DNA of 64,000 nt, taken from the NCBI GenBank assembly GCA_950097015.1, contig CATNEN010000030.1, forward strand, positions 4,139,001 through 4,203,000, in the 5' to 3' direction. A model generated the notes under the pieces. The model was given only the letters and a program-made list of their open reading frames with translations. It did not search any database and had not been told where the DNA came from. Positions 37,823-50,315 of this stretch are shown here, piece after piece. Made by a program: the position numbers and the translations under genes. Source of the stretch: Macrostomum hystrix (lineage: Eukaryota > Platyhelminthes > Macrostomidae). The stretch's first letter is position 1, and each line of letters begins with the position of its first letter.

Positions 37823-38335
37823 AGTAACCGGTGCTCCTGAAGGATAGGTGGGTAAGAGTCGGTGCTCCTGAAGGATAACTGAGTAAGAGTCGGTGCTTCT
37901 GAAGGATAGGTGGGTAAGAGTCGGCGCTTCTGAAGGATAGGTGGGTAAGAGTCGGCGCTTCTGAAGGATAGGTGGGTAAGAGTCGGCGCTTCTGAAGGAT
38001 AGGTGGGTAAGAGCCGATGCTTCTGTAGGATAACTGGGTAAGAGTCGATGCTCCTGAAGGATAGGTGGGTAAGAGTCGGTGCTCCTGAAGGATAGGTGGG
38101 TAAGAGTCGGTGCTCCTGAAGGATAGGTGGGTAAGAGTCGGTGCTCCTGAAGGATAGGTGGGTAAGAGTCGGTGCTCCTGAAGGATAGGTGGGTAAGAGT
38201 CGGTGCTCCTGAAGGATAGGTGGGTAAGAGTCGGTGCTCCTGAAGGATAGGTGGGTAAGAGTCGGTGCTCCTGAAGGATAGGTGGGTAAGAGTCGGTGCT
38301 CCTGAAGGATAAGGTGGGTAAGAGCCGAGGCTGCT
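37823..38335. repeat. 31-bp minisatellite, about 16 units
   Basis: Unit GGTGCTCCTGAAGGATAGGT plus GGGTAAGAGTC; GGCGCTTCTG and GATAACTGAG variants cluster in the first half. Confidence 0.94.
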
Positions 38336-39410
38336 ATAGGAATATCCCCAAGATGAGAAGATTGCGGCAAATTTAGTAAGGACAGAGGCTAACAGCCGAT
38401 GCCCTTATTATCAATACTTATCATCCCATATATCCTTTTAGGTTAATCCGTTTCTTCCATTTTAGTGCAGTTATTTTCTGTCTTCAATTCAATTAATGCT
38501 GTGTTGTGGCTTATGCTACGAAAAATAATGTATACTATAAACGTATATAATAATTATAATTAATAATTTAAGCGTGCATCATAAATTCAGTTTGGGTAAT
38601 TCTCTGACACTAATTAATAATAATAAGCAATGAGCAATTGAACAGTGCAGCCGTAATTAGTGTTCTGGAGGAAACGGGATTTCCAAGTAAGAATAAACGC
38701 ATGCACAGTCAAAATGACAGAATGGGTAGAGGTTTCGTAGTAGAATATATGGGAGAGGTCCCATTTTATAATATGAATAAAATAGTTATTATAGTCCTTA
38801 ATCCAGGCTGTATTATAGACTCTTGAAGACAGGTTTTAGTTAAAAAACGTTGCGCTTTTGTAAAGAGCCGAATGATTTGGGTTGAAGGAAATCTCAGGAT
38901 TGAGTGGGGTGGAAGACTGTAATGTACATCCCGGCGTGAGTAATGTACAGCGTCAAAAACTGTGGGGTGGGTTGCACTTGCACAAGCCAAACACTCCCCT
39001 GCCCTGGGCCGATATCTCTTCCAATATAAAAAGCCCACCACCCCACACGCCTGGGCCCCACCCCAATTTGGAGGGACGTGGCCCTGGCGATTCCTACACA
39101 CACTCATATAATAACGAGTATAAGAGGAGAGCTGTAGAACGAAAAAGGAAAGGAAAGCAAAGGAAAGAGACGGAAGCAGAAGAGACTGGACCACAAACCT
39201 GAAGCGAGCAAGATCGTGTCCGCAAACCTACTGATAAAAGATAGGGCTAGACTAGATAAAAACTCGACGCGAGGTTCACGGACTCAGCCACGCCCTCTAG
39301 GCCTTAGCACGAATATTTATTTAGTAGATTTTTTAATTCGTTCTCAAGACTCGACCTATTTCATCAGTTAAGCATTTTACTCGGAATATTAGTTAGTCTA
39401 ATTAAAAATA
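38336..39410. other. upstream region of the TRP channel gene
   Basis: AT-rich first half, then a GC-richer part at 38850-39200. TATAAAAA at about 39025-39032 lies some 385 bases upstream of the start codon and could be a core promoter. No exon is supported; short open frames on both strands around 38880-39200 overlap each other and resemble nothing. Confidence 0.35.
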
Positions 39411-42400
39411 ATGCGCAGCTTCTTCTCGTCGCAAGAGATGCGCGTTAGGCGAACCATTCTAGGCCAGGGTGGTCCTGCTCCCGCAGCAGCGGAAGGGGCG
39501 ACCGATCAGCAGCAGCAGCAGCCCGCTATCCTGCCCGGCGGCCTAATGGATCTGCGAGCACTACTTCACCAGCGAAGCAAGCCATCGGCTAACGAGTCCG
39601 AGCAGAGCCTTCTACTTGAAGCCTATCACCGGCGGGATGCCGACCAACTGGAGCGCCTGCTAGTGTCCGGAGATCCCTACGCGCCAGTTCTGTCCGGCCG
39701 GACGATTGCCGACCTGGCCGCCGCAGAGGAGCAGCTGTGGGCTTTGGACCGCCTCGAGCGGGTCAAGTGAGTAAATACTAAATCGTCGCGCTAAACTGTC
39801 AAATCTATTTTCTGGTCACGAAACTCTTAAGGAGGATATTGGGGGTGAGTGGCAGAGCGGTCTAACGCGTTTGTGTCTCGCACCAAGGTCCCTGAGCTCG
39901 ATTCCGCAGCGAGGCCACATTCATTTCGTGCGCAGCCGCAGAGAAAAGGCTTGGGGGCTTGTCGTGCAATTTACGCCCTTGAGGGCCAACCTCAAAGGCA
40001 CAGTGAGAGTGTACACTGCCTGACGATGAGAAAGTCACGGCAGATGTACACACCAGTCACCTGTGCAAGCGTGTGCGCGCGTACAGTATCTGTGTGCGTG
40101 TGTGTTCAGGATTCAGCGAAATGGGCAAAATTGCCGCTGGCTGCGGGTCTAGCTCGTAGTGACACCAAATGATGTGCAATTGCCCGCAGCCCTCCTTCAA
40201 TTATTATAATTATTCAAGGAGGATACTATTAACCAATCAGACGGCACTCACTGCTCAGGTTCGACTTCAACCGTCCCAACAAGCACGGCATGACGCCGCT
40301 TCACTACGCCGCCGAAGAGGGTCGAGTCAGCGCAGTGCTGAGGCTGAACGCTTTGGGCGCCAATGCCAATATTCCCATGCCCACTGGAGATTATCCGCTG
40401 CACAGGGCCTGCGCTCAGCCTAGCACCGCCCTGCTAGATGCTCTGCTGGGTGCGACGACAGTTCATGTACCTGCTGGCAAAGCCAGATCCTCAGGACAGC
40501 CACTCTCCCAGATCCTCAGGACAGCCACTCTCCCAGATCCTCAGGACAGCCACTCTCCCAGATCCTCAGGACAGCCACTCTCCCAGATCCTCAGGACAGC
40601 CACTCTCCCAGATCCTCAGGACAGCCACTCTCCCAGATCCTCAGGACAGCCACTCTCTCAGATCCTCAGGACAGCCACTCTCCCAGATCTTCAGGATAGA
40701 CAGCTACTCTACCAGTTCCTCAGGATGGACAGCCACTCTCCCAGATACTCAGGACAGCCACTCTACCAGTTCCTCAGGATGGACAGCCACTCTCCCAGAT
40801 ACTCAGGACAGCCACTCTACCAGTTCCTCAGGATGGACAGCCACTCTCCCAGATACTCAGGACAGCCACTCTACCAGTTCCTCAGGATGGACAGCCACTC
40901 TCCCAGATACTCAGGACAGCCACTCTACCAGTTCCTCAGGATGGACAGCCACTCTCCCAGATACTCAGGACAGCCACTCTACCAGTTCCTCAGGATGGAC
41001 AGCCACTCTCCCAGATCAGGAAGGACAGCCACTCTCCCAGATCCCACTCTTACGGATCCTCAGAATTGGCAGCCACTCTCCCAGATCCCAGATCAGGATG
41101 GACAGCCACTCTCCCAGATCCTCAGGATGGACAGCCACTCTCCCAAATCTTCAGGATAGACAGCTACTCTACCAGTTCCTCAGGTTCGACAGCCACTCTC
41201 CCAGATACTCAGGACAGCCACTCTACCAGTTCCTCAGGATGGACAGCCACTCTCCCAGATACTCAGGACAGCCACTCTACCAGTTCCTCAGGATGGACAG
41301 CCACTCTCCCAGATACTCAGGACAGCCACTCTACCAGTTCCTCAGGATGGACAGCCACTCTCCCAGATACTCAGGACAGCCACTCTACCAGTTCCTCAGG
41401 ATGGACAGCCACTCTCCCAGATCAGGAAGGAAAGCCACTCTCCCAGATCCCACTCTTACGGATCCTCAGAATTGGCAGCCACTCTCCCAGATCCCAGATC
41501 AGGATGGACAGCCACTCTCCCAGATCCTCAGGATGGACAGCCACTCTCCCAGATCCTCAGGATGGACAGCCACTCTCCCAGATCCTCAAGATGGAAAGCC
41601 ACTCTCTCAGGTCCTCAGGATGGACAGCCACTCTCCCAGATCCTCAGGATGGACAGCCACTCTCCCAGATCCTCAGGATGGACAGCCACTCTCCCAGATC
41701 CTCAAGATGGAAAGCCACTCTCTCAGGTCCTCAGGATGGACAGCCACTCTCCCAGATCCTCAGGATGGACAGCCACTCTCCCAGATCCTCAGGATGGAAA
41801 GCCACTCTCTCAGGTCCTCAGGATGGAGAGCCACTCTCCCAGATCCTCAGGATGGACAGCCACTCTCCCAGATCCTCAGGATGGACAGCCACTCTCCCAG
41901 ATCCTCAGGATGGACAGCCACTCTCCCAGGTCCTCATGATGGACAGCCACTCTCCCAGATCCCAGATCAGGATGGACAGCCACTCTCTCAGGTCCTCAGG
42001 ATGGACAGCCACTCTCCCAGATCCTCAGAATGGACAGCCACTCTCCCAGATCCCACTTTTACAGATCCTCAGAATTGACAGCCACTCTCCGTCATTCCTA
42101 TGAAAGAATTTCTGCCTTGAAAAACTGAACACCCAGGCGACTGCCAGGCGGACCCCACTGTTCGCGATCGTCAGGGCAACACGGCGCTCCACCGCGCCAT
42201 TCTGGAGGAGTCCGGGCCGCACATCGCCGCCCTACTGCGCAGCAGTGACGAGGCGGCCTTGAATGCCCAGGGTCAAGAGGGCCGCACTCCGCTGCACTTG
42301 GCCGTGGCCAATCAGAATCGCCTGGCCATGAAGCTGCTGCTGGAACGCGGCGCGTTTGTCGATCTGCCTGCTGACAACGGGCGCACCGCCATCGACCTGG

Positions 42401-45400
42401 TGATGCAGCTGGGCAGCCCCGTGTTGCTGGGTGACCTGTCAGCTTTCTACACTCGCGAAGTGTCTCGCACAGTGCACGCAAGCAGCTTCAAGGAGCTGCT
42501 GTCCGAGAATGGTTTCCATCAGTTTCTCGGCTTCCTGCAGGCGGTTGACAATGAGTACAGAGTCTGCCGGGTCAAGTCGCCAGAGCGATTGAGCGAAGCT
42601 GAGCAGAGGGCTCTGCTCGAGCAGCTTGTTGCGGATCAGAAGGTGCGATTTTTTCTGAGACTGGCCTTCTGGCTCAGAAATCTTGTTGGGTCAGAAGCTT
42701 TCTGGGTCAGGAAATGTTCTATCGCAGTCATTGTCTGGGTCAGGACTCGGAATTAATATTATTTGCCAAATGAGATTCGGGCTTTCACAAGTCACTGAAC
42801 TGCTGCAGTCCTGGATATGTCGTATTCCATTACAGTAAAGTTCATGCAAATTCTATTTGATTAATTTTGCCTGTACATTGCTGGCGTGCCTCATGTTTTA
42901 TTCTAACCAACGTGAATAGAATTTTTCAAACAGCCAAAGAAAGGCCGCAGTTGCACTTGTTGATTTTATCATTAGTGTAGCTATGTCCCCTGCAACTGTT
43001 AAACCTTACCAAGTGACATTTGAAATTAATTATAGTGCACTATGTACTTCTAGTTTTTTAAGAACGATTTCTCTAAAATATGAAATCGACCAACGACCAA
43101 CAGGTGGACCTGGTTGAATTCCGCGAGTTAGCCACTCGACTCGTTCGCACTGAGCTGGCCCATGCACTTGTCGGCAACGAGGAGGCCCTTCAAAAGACCG
43201 CCGCCCTAGTACTTCGCTACGTCCTGCTCCGCGAGGATGTCAACCTGCTGCGCCGCCTATCCGCCTGCGGCATTCTGTGGACCGCCGTCGCCGAGGTCAT
43301 CGAGTCCCGTCTTGACAGCGTCTACCTGCACACGCCTGAGCGAGGCGTCAGCCGATTAGTGCAGCACCTTCGACTCGGCTTCGTCCAGAGCGGACGCTTG
43401 AGGCGGGACGCGCTGGCGACTCACTACGGTGCCGAGTGCTCCGTACACATGCTGCCCGCCTATAGGCCGGACTACTGCCCGGAGATCACCTACCTGCGGC
43501 ATCCGATGGACACACTGGCCGTCTGGTCCGTGCTCACTGGCCGTTTCCAGCTCACCGAGCTGCTCATCTTGTGAGTCCAGATGGCACGATTCCCGATCCT
43601 CATTTGCGGAGACTAGGCGCTGATACCTTGAGGCTAGATTCTGATCCTATCAGTCTAGATTCTGACCCCTTCAGACTAGATTCTGATCCTATCAGACTAG
43701 ATTCTGATCCTATCAGACTAGATTCTGATCCTATCAGTCTAGATTCTGATCCTATCAGACTAGATTATGATCCTATCAGACTAGATTCTGACCCCTTCAG
43801 ACTAGATTCTGATCCTATCAGACTAGATTCTGATCCTATCAGACTAGATTCTGGTCCTATCAGACTAGATTCTGATCCTATCAGACAAGATTATGATCCT
43901 ATCAGACTAGATTATGATCCTATCAGACTAGATTCTGACCCCTTCAGACTAGATTATGATCCTATCAGACTAGATTCTGATCCTATCAGACTAGATTATG
44001 ATCCTATCAGACTAGATTATGATCCTATCAGACTAGATTCTGGTCCTATCAGACAAGATTATGATCCTATCAGACTAGATTATGATCCTATCAGACTAGA
44101 TTCTGACCCCTTCAGACTAGATTATGATCCTATCAGACTAGATTCTGACCCCTTCAGACTAGATTATGATCCTATCAGACTAGATTCTGACCCCTTCAGA
44201 CTACGGTACCCGGTAGATTCTGATCCTATCAGACTAGATTCTAATAATTTAAGACCAGATTCTAATCATTTAAGACCAGATTCTAATCATTTAAGACCAG
44301 ATTCTGATCCTATCAGACTAGATTCTGATCCTATCAGACTAGATTCTGATCCTATCAGACTAGATTCTAATAATTTAAGACCAGATTCTAATCATTTTAA
44401 GACCAGATTCTGATCCTATCAGACTAGATTCTGATCCCATGAGACTAGATTCCTATCTCACAAGACCAGATGGTAGATCCCAGTAGACTTATGCATTCCA
44501 TCTAATGTTATGAATTATGATATTCTGAGGTCTTGTCAGATACCCTCTCGTCACAAAAGTACATTCCCCGACCTGACGGTCAGGCAGGACCAGTTCGACA
44601 TCATCCCGCTCTCGCTGTTCTGCGCCGGGCTGCTCCGCAGCATGCTGTCCAATCCGGACCTGACGCTGGACGCCGAGGAGATCGAAGCGCTGGCCTCCCG
44701 CTGCGAATCCATCGCGCAGGAGACTGTGGAACGGGTGTACACTCTGGACACCTCCTACTGCAAGCAGGTCTGATATTCACATTTAGGCAATGAGAAATCG
44801 AGAGATCGAAGCTGTGTGGAAAGTGGGATTTAGAGATATCGGCTGAGACTCAGAGGTACTGGCTTGAGATTGGGAGAATTCAGGGCGTGATTTAGCTAGA
44901 CATATAAAGAATGTGATTGACGGATTGATGGATTTAATAGAGATTGAAAGATTTTGTTTGAGATTAAATCGTACAAGGTGAGATGCAGGATGATTGACTG
45001 AGATTTGAGGGATGCAGGTGGTTAAGAGAATGAGAGATTTGAGGGATGCAGGTGGTTAAGAGAATGAGAGATTTGAGGGATGCAGGTGGTTAAGAGAATG
45101 AGAGATTTGAGGGATGCAGGTGGTTAAGAGAATGAGAGAGTTGAGGGATGCAGGTGGTTAAGAGAATGAGAGAGTTGAGGGATGCAGGTGGTTAAGAGAA
45201 AGAGAGTTGAGGGATGCAGGTGGTTAAGAGAATGAGAGAGTTGAGGGATGCAGGTGGTTAAGAGAATGAGAGAGTTGAGGGATGCAGGTGGTTAAGAGAA
45301 TGAGAGAGTTGAGGGATGCAGGTGGTTAAGAGAATGAGAGAGTTGAGGGATGCAGGTGGTTAAGAGAATGAGAGAGTTGAGGGATGCAGGTGGTTAAGAG

Positions 45401-48400
45401 AATGAGAGTTGAGGGATGCAGGTGGTTAAGAGAATGAGAGTTGAGGGATGCAAGACTAGAGCTGGCGAATCCGCCACCCGCGCCGCCAGGTGACAGTGGA
45501 CTACTTGCTGATGCCGCAGCCGACCTACGGCGAAGCCTCCTGCATTGAGCTGGCGGCCAACAACCAGTCCGCCAAGTTTCTACAGACTGCGGCCGGCCAG
45601 ACAGCGCTAGACAAAAAGTGGTATGGCTGCTTGCTGAACATCAGGCCCAGCCTGCGCGAGGCCGTGATCTGGCTGGGCATGGTGCCTGGCAACCTGCTGG
45701 TGCCCATGCTGCTAGTTTACTTTGACGAGCAGCGAACTCTGGAGGAGCGGCGACATCGCGGCGGTCCGATGGACTCCGGCGGAGGTGGCGGCGGAGGCAC
45801 CCGCGGAGGCGACGAGACTTGCGAATTCCTGGTGACCGCCAAGCGAGCCGAATGCGAAGCCGCTGACAAGGCATTGAACTCGGAGGCCGAGGTGCAGTAT
45901 GCGTCCGGGAAGAAATCCTCCGCTGAGTCTGCCAAGGTCTGTGCGGGCCTGGGTGGCCTTCTCAAGGGTAGCTGCTCAGGCTAGACGTGACCGATTTTGT
46001 TTTTCCGACATTCAAATACTTCATGATATTCTGGCTAGAAATAATCCTCTCGCCTGAGGCTTAGTAGCCAACAATCCCTTCAGGTTTTCAGGCTTAGTAG
46101 CCAACAATCCCTTCAGGTTTTCAGGCTTAGTAGCCAACAATCCCTTCAGGTTTTCAGGCTTAGTAGCCAACAATCCCTTCAGGTTTTCAGGCTTAGTAGC
46201 CAACAATCCCTTCAGGTTTTCAGGCTTAGTAGCCAACAATCCCTTCAGGTTTTCAGGCTTAGTAGCCAACAATCCCTTCAGGTTTTCAGGCTTAGTAGCC
46301 AACAATCCCTTCAGGTTTTCAGGCTTAGTAGGTCCAACAATCCCTTCAGGTTTTCAGGCTTAGTAGCCAACAATCCCTTCAGGTTTTCAGGCTTAGTAGC
46401 CAACAATCCCTTCAGGCTTTCAGGCTAGTAACTATTCCCTCAAGGTACTCAAGCTAGTAGGTAATGACCTCCTAGCTAAACGACTCAGTTACTCAGCTAA
46501 AGTAGTCAGGTCAGGCTCTTAAAGTCATACGACGCACCCAGATTAGCTAGGCAATAGTATAACTGTACTCAGATGTGCACCATCTGTTGCCAACCCCGCG
46601 CAGGCCTGGGCGGGCGACGCTGCCGACCCACCCGAGGAGCGGCGCAGCCTCCTAGGCGGCTCGGGCGCCAGTCTGTCAGCCTCGGAGCGTCGCCAGCGGA
46701 GCCATCCGCATCTGCGCCGCCTGCGCCAGTTCTTCCGCCTGCTGTACGGCTTCTACAACATTCCGGCCGTGAAGTTCCGCTATCACGCTCTGGCTCACGC
46801 CAGTCTGCTCATGTTCCTGTCCTACGTGCTGGTCATCGACTTTGAGTACAGCATCAACACCGCTGAGGCAGTGGCCTACTGCATCATCTGCGGCTACCTC
46901 ATCGAGGAGGTTGGCGAGCTCATGCACTGCTCAATGTACGCCAGAATTGGGGATTATTTTCGCAGCAAATGGAATTATATTGACCTCGCCGCGCTGACCA
47001 CTGCTGTGATTGGCTTCTTCCTGCGAATGGGAAAAATTGCCGGTCATATGGAAACAGTTGACCAGAGACTCACAATGTCCTTCGCCGATCCCGGATGGTA
47101 TTTGGCCAGGCTGTTCCTGGGTGAGCGATTCGGCGCTTTGTTATTGGGATTCTTAGGGATTTGTGGTAGGGATTCTTAGGGAATTGTGGTAGGGATTCTT
47201 AGGGAATTTTGGTAGGGATTCTTAGGGAATTGTGGTAGGGATTCTTAGGGAATTGTGGTAGGGATTCTTAGGGAATTTTGGTAGGGATTCTTAGGGAATT
47301 GTGGTAGGGATTCTTAGATATTTGTGGTAGGGATTCTTAGGGAATTGTGGTAGGGATTCTTAGATATTTGTGGTAGGGATTCTTAGGGATTTGTGGTAGG
47401 GATTCTTAGATATTTGTGGTAGGGATTCTTAGATATTTGTGGTAGGGATTCTTAGATATTTGTGGTAGGGATTCTTAGATATTTGTGGTAGGGATTCTTA
47501 GATATTTGTGGTAGGGATTCTTAGATATTTGTGGTAGGGATTCTTAGGGAATTGTGGTAGGGATTCTTAGGGAATTGTGGTAGGGATTCTTAGATATTTG
47601 TGGTAGGGATTCTTAGGGATTTGTGGTAGGGATTCTTAGATATTTGTGGTAGGGATTCTTAGATATTTGTGGTAGGGATTCTTAGATATTTGTGGTAGGG
47701 ATTCTTAGATATTTGTGGTAGGGATTCTTAGGGATTTGTGGTAGGGATTCTTAGGGAATTGTGGTAGGGATTCTTAGATATTTGTGGTAGGGATTCTTAG
47801 GGAATTGTGGTAGGGATTCTTAGGGATTTGTGGTAGGAATTCTTAGGGAATTGTGGTAGGGATTCTTAGGGATTTGTGGTAGGGATTCTTAGATATTTGT
47901 GGTAGGGATTCTTAGATATTTGTGGTAGGGATTCTTAGGGAATTGTGGTAGGGATTCTTAGGGATTTGTGGTAGGGATTCTTAGATATTTGTGGTAGGGA
48001 TTCTTAGATATTTGTGGTAGGGATTCTTAGATATTTGTGGTAGGGATTCTTAGGGATTTGTGGTAGGGATTCTTAGGGATTTCTAGTAGGAATTCTTAGG
48101 GATTTCTAGTAGGAATTCTTAGGGATTTGTGGTAGGAATTCTTAGGGATTATAGCAGGTATTCTTAGGGATTGTGGTAGGAATTCTTAGGGATTATAGTA
48201 GGGATTCTTAGGGATTGTAGTAGGTATTCTTAGGGATTGTGGTAGGTATTCTTAGGGATTGTAGTAGGTATTCTTAGGGATTGTAGTAGGTATTCTTAGG
48301 GATTGTAGTAGGTATTCTTAGGGATTGTGGTAGGTATTCTTAGGGATTGTAGTAGGTATTCTTAGGGATTGTGGTAGGGATTCTTAGGGATTGTAGTAGG

Positions 48401-50106
48401 TATTCTTAGGGATTGTAGTAGGTATTCTTAGGGATTGTAGTAGGTATTCTTAGGGATTGTAGTAGGTATTCTTAGGGATTGTGGTAGGTATTCTTAGGGA
48501 TTGTGGTAGGGATTCTTAGGGATTGTAGTAGGTATTCTTAGGGATTGTGGTAGGTATTCTTAGGGATTGTAGGGATGGATTCATAGGGATTTATGGTAGG
48601 ATTTGTGGCATGGATTTATTGGGATTCTGGTAGAGATTCTTAGGGATTTGTGGTAGAGATTCTTAGGAATTTGTGGTAGGGATTTGTGGTAGAGATTCTT
48701 AGGGATTTGCCCCAAAGCTTTTCCGTGACTAAATGGAAAATTTTCACACTCGAACTCGGGACTGTCAGGCGTCTCCTGCTCGCTGTACTGGATCCGGCTG
48801 CTCTACATCTCCACCGTGCTTGAGACAGTCGGACCCAAGCTGAAAATGATGGCCAAGATGATCACTCAGGACCTGTTCCCATTCCTATTCATTTTGTTCA
48901 TTTTCATCTTCGCCTTCGGTGTGCTGATGTACGGCCTGTTGTATCCGAATGGCTATTATGCCTGGAACCCGGAGCAGATGACTGCCCCGAACATCCTGCT
49001 CGGCATGTTCAGAATTTGCTTCTACAGCATGGTCGGCGACTACAGCCTGGACGCTGTGATGGGCGCGGACGGCTGTAATGAGATCTTGGACAAGCGGGTC
49101 ATCAACAACACCCAGGCCTGCCCGCATCATGTCGGCAGGTATTTGCTATTCAGACCCGACCAAATTTCTGCCCCTAGTGGTTAGAGCGTCGGACTAACGA
49201 CTTGAAGGTCGGGGGTTCGATTCCCGACTACACTGAAAACAATCTGTGTCCTTTAGCAAGACACTTAACTCTGCATTGCTTCAGTTCACCCAGCTGCTAA
49301 CAGTAGAACTACCACGCTATTTCAAATAGCCACTGCCTACTTCACGACAGCTCCCAATCTCTATCTATTTGCAGGGGGGCCCGGGGCACTTGTCGCACAA
49401 GCGACGGAGCGGCACGCCAGACCGGCGAACTAGGCGCTTAGCGCCCATCGCGCCGCCTCCCCTGAGCAGGCACCACAATCCTTGCCTTGCCAAACGCTAA
49501 TCTCTCCGCAGATACTTGGTGCCCTACGTAATCCTGCCGCTGTACGTGATCATCACGGAGATCCTGCTGCTGAACCTCATCATCGCCCTGTTCAGCCGCA
49601 CAGTTGAAGAAATCGACTCGCGCAGCCAGTCGCTCTGGCAGTTTGAACGGCACGACCTCATCCAGGAGTTCCAGTCGCGCTCCTCGCTGCCGCCGCCGTT
49701 CAACGCTTTGGACCTTCTACGTCGTCTAGTGGCCTACGTGGTGGGCCGGCTGCGCCCGGATCTGCGCCAGGGCGCCGATGCCGACTTCGACCAGCAGCTG
49801 GTGCTGCAGTTCCTGCTGTTCCAGGCATTCAGCCTACGAAACAACCGCGCCAGATCGCTGGCCGAGCAGCAGGACTCGGACGAGGATCGACTCTTGGCCA
49901 GGGTGGCCGAAGCGGTCCGCTGCGAGTTGCGCAAGTTCCATCAGCAGCAGCAGAAGCAGCAGCCGCCGCAGTCGCAGGTGCAGCAACAGCAGCCACAGGA
50001 GCTGCAGAAGCATGCCTTCCAGCAGCCGTCAGAGCGGCCAAGCTTGGGCACCAGCATTGCTGGCACTCCGGCCAGTGTTGACACCGGTACAGACGATACT
50101 CGCTGA
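39411..50106 (+). CDS. TRPM-type (TRPM/TRPS-like) cation channel with N-terminal ankyrin repeats, nine exons
   Basis: Exons 39411-39766, 40259-40449, 42137-42642, 43104-43570, 44584-44767, 45490-45936, 46604-47120, 48769-49138 and 49512-50106 join in frame (phases 2, 1, 0, 2, 0, 0, 1, 2) to about 1210 residues. The start is preceded by an in-frame stop. Residues 120-300 carry ankyrin repeats (GMTPLHYAAEEG, QGNTALHRAI, EGRTPLHLAVANQN). Residues 352-570 match the TRPM pre-channel region (RHPMDTLAVWSVLTG). Membrane part: LLYGFYNIPAVKF before S1, S1 about 779-797, S2 804-824, S3 841-858, S4 about 885-905, S5 925-948, pore helix and filter around 970-984 (FYSMVGDYSLD), pore-loop cysteines 992 and 1007, S6 1018-1040, then the TRPM-type TRP helix LWQFERHDLIQEFQSR with SLPPPF at 1054-1076. 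The C-terminus is Gln-rich with no kinase or Nudix domain. No SLOG domain is encoded. A plasma-membrane cation channel is expected; gating is unknown. Confidence 0.9.
39840..40195 (+). mobile_element. SINE family A, full-length copy in TRP intron 1
   Basis: Head with A-box-like GGCAGAGCGGTCTAACGCG and B-box-like GAGCTCGATTCC, then the complete family body and an AT-rich end. It fills most of intron 1 and is in the same orientation as the gene. Confidence 0.9.
40485..42090. repeat. 25/29-bp minisatellite in TRP intron 2
   Basis: Units AGATCCTCAGGACAGCCACT plus CTCCC (25 bases) and the same with GGATGGACAG (29 bases); CCAGATACTC/CCAGTTCCTC variants alternate in the first half. Longer blocks, including a run with CCCACTCTTACGGATCCTCAG near 41050, recur near 41450 and 42050. 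The array begins 35 bases after the donor of exon 2 and all three forward frames remain open for hundreds of codons. Confidence 0.95.
43620..44450. repeat. 21-bp minisatellite in TRP intron 4
   Basis: Unit GATTCTGATCCTATCAGACTA (21 bases, given here as the core plus last A) with variants GACCCCTTCAGACTA, GATTATGATCC and, near 44240-44400, GATTCTAATAATTTAAGACC. The open frame through it follows an in-frame stop after the exon, so it is not an exon extension. Confidence 0.94.
44985..45452. repeat. 34-bp minisatellite in TRP intron 5, about 14 units
   Basis: Unit GAGGGATGCAGGTGGTTAAG plus AGAATGAGAGAGTT; the first units have ATTT in place of AGTT and a few units are short by two to four bases. 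Confidence 0.94.
46060..46435. repeat. 33-bp minisatellite in TRP intron 6, about 11 units
   Basis: Unit CAACAATCCCTTCAGGTTTT plus CAGGCTTAGTAGC, almost identical from unit to unit, which suggests recent expansion. One unit near 46330 has a GTC insertion. Confidence 0.95.
47125..48705. repeat. 21-23-bp minisatellite in TRP intron 7, about 70 units
   Basis: Two sub-families: GGGATTCTTAGGGAATTGTGG plus TA (or TTAGATATTTGTGGTA) in the first 930 bases, and GTATTCTTAGGGATTGTAGTAG in the next 450. It fills nearly the whole 1.65-kb intron, beginning 15-20 bases after the donor. Confidence 0.94.
49171..49320 (+). mobile_element. SINE family B copy in TRP intron 8
   Basis: CTAGTGGTTAGAGCGTCGGA, a perfect B box GGTTCGATTCC, then the GCAAGACACTTAACTCTGCA tail shared with the 23.5-kb copy. 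It starts about 30 bases after the splice donor. Confidence 0.8.
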
Positions 50107-50117
50107 TGAGGACTTGA

Positions 50118-50123
50118 AATAAA
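50118..50123 (+). terminator. polyadenylation hexamer of the TRP channel gene
   Basis: AATAAA begins 12 bases after the stop codon, implying a very short 3' UTR. Confidence 0.6.
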
Positions 50124-50174
50124 TCGACTCAAATGAGTACTTTGGTCTTACACTTCTTTAATAGATAGACAGAT

Positions 50175-50315
50175 ACATGGACATATTACCCAGCTGAACT
50201 GAAGCTATGGGGAATTAAGTATCTTACTTAAGGACACAACTTTTTTCCATGGCCTGGGATTCGAACTCCGGACCCTTTTTGTCAGAAGTCAAGTTCTTAT
50301 CACTGGCTCATTTTT
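50175..50315 (-). mobile_element. tRNA-derived SINE remnant
   Basis: On the minus strand GAGTTCGAATCCCAGGCCA is a B-box-like segment followed by a TTGTGTCCTTAAGTAAGATA tail of the type seen in family B. The A-box side is weak. Confidence 0.55.

Noticed and set aside
37717-38370. 217-codon minus-strand frame of Ser/Tyr/Pro repeats
   Set aside because: Made by the 31-bp array read in successive frames.
40290-42103. Large Ser/Gln-rich open frames as a separate gene
   Set aside because: They are the 25/29-bp array in intron 2 plus the end of exon 2; the ankyrin reading frame resumes after the array at 42137.
43571-44413. 280-codon frame of DSDPIRL repeats in the channel gene
   Set aside because: The frame does not continue the upstream exon, which meets a stop immediately after the donor; family alignment resumes at 44584.
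46021-46305. Minus-strand frame of LLATKPENLKG repeats
   Set aside because: Translation of the 33-bp intron array, antisense to the channel gene.
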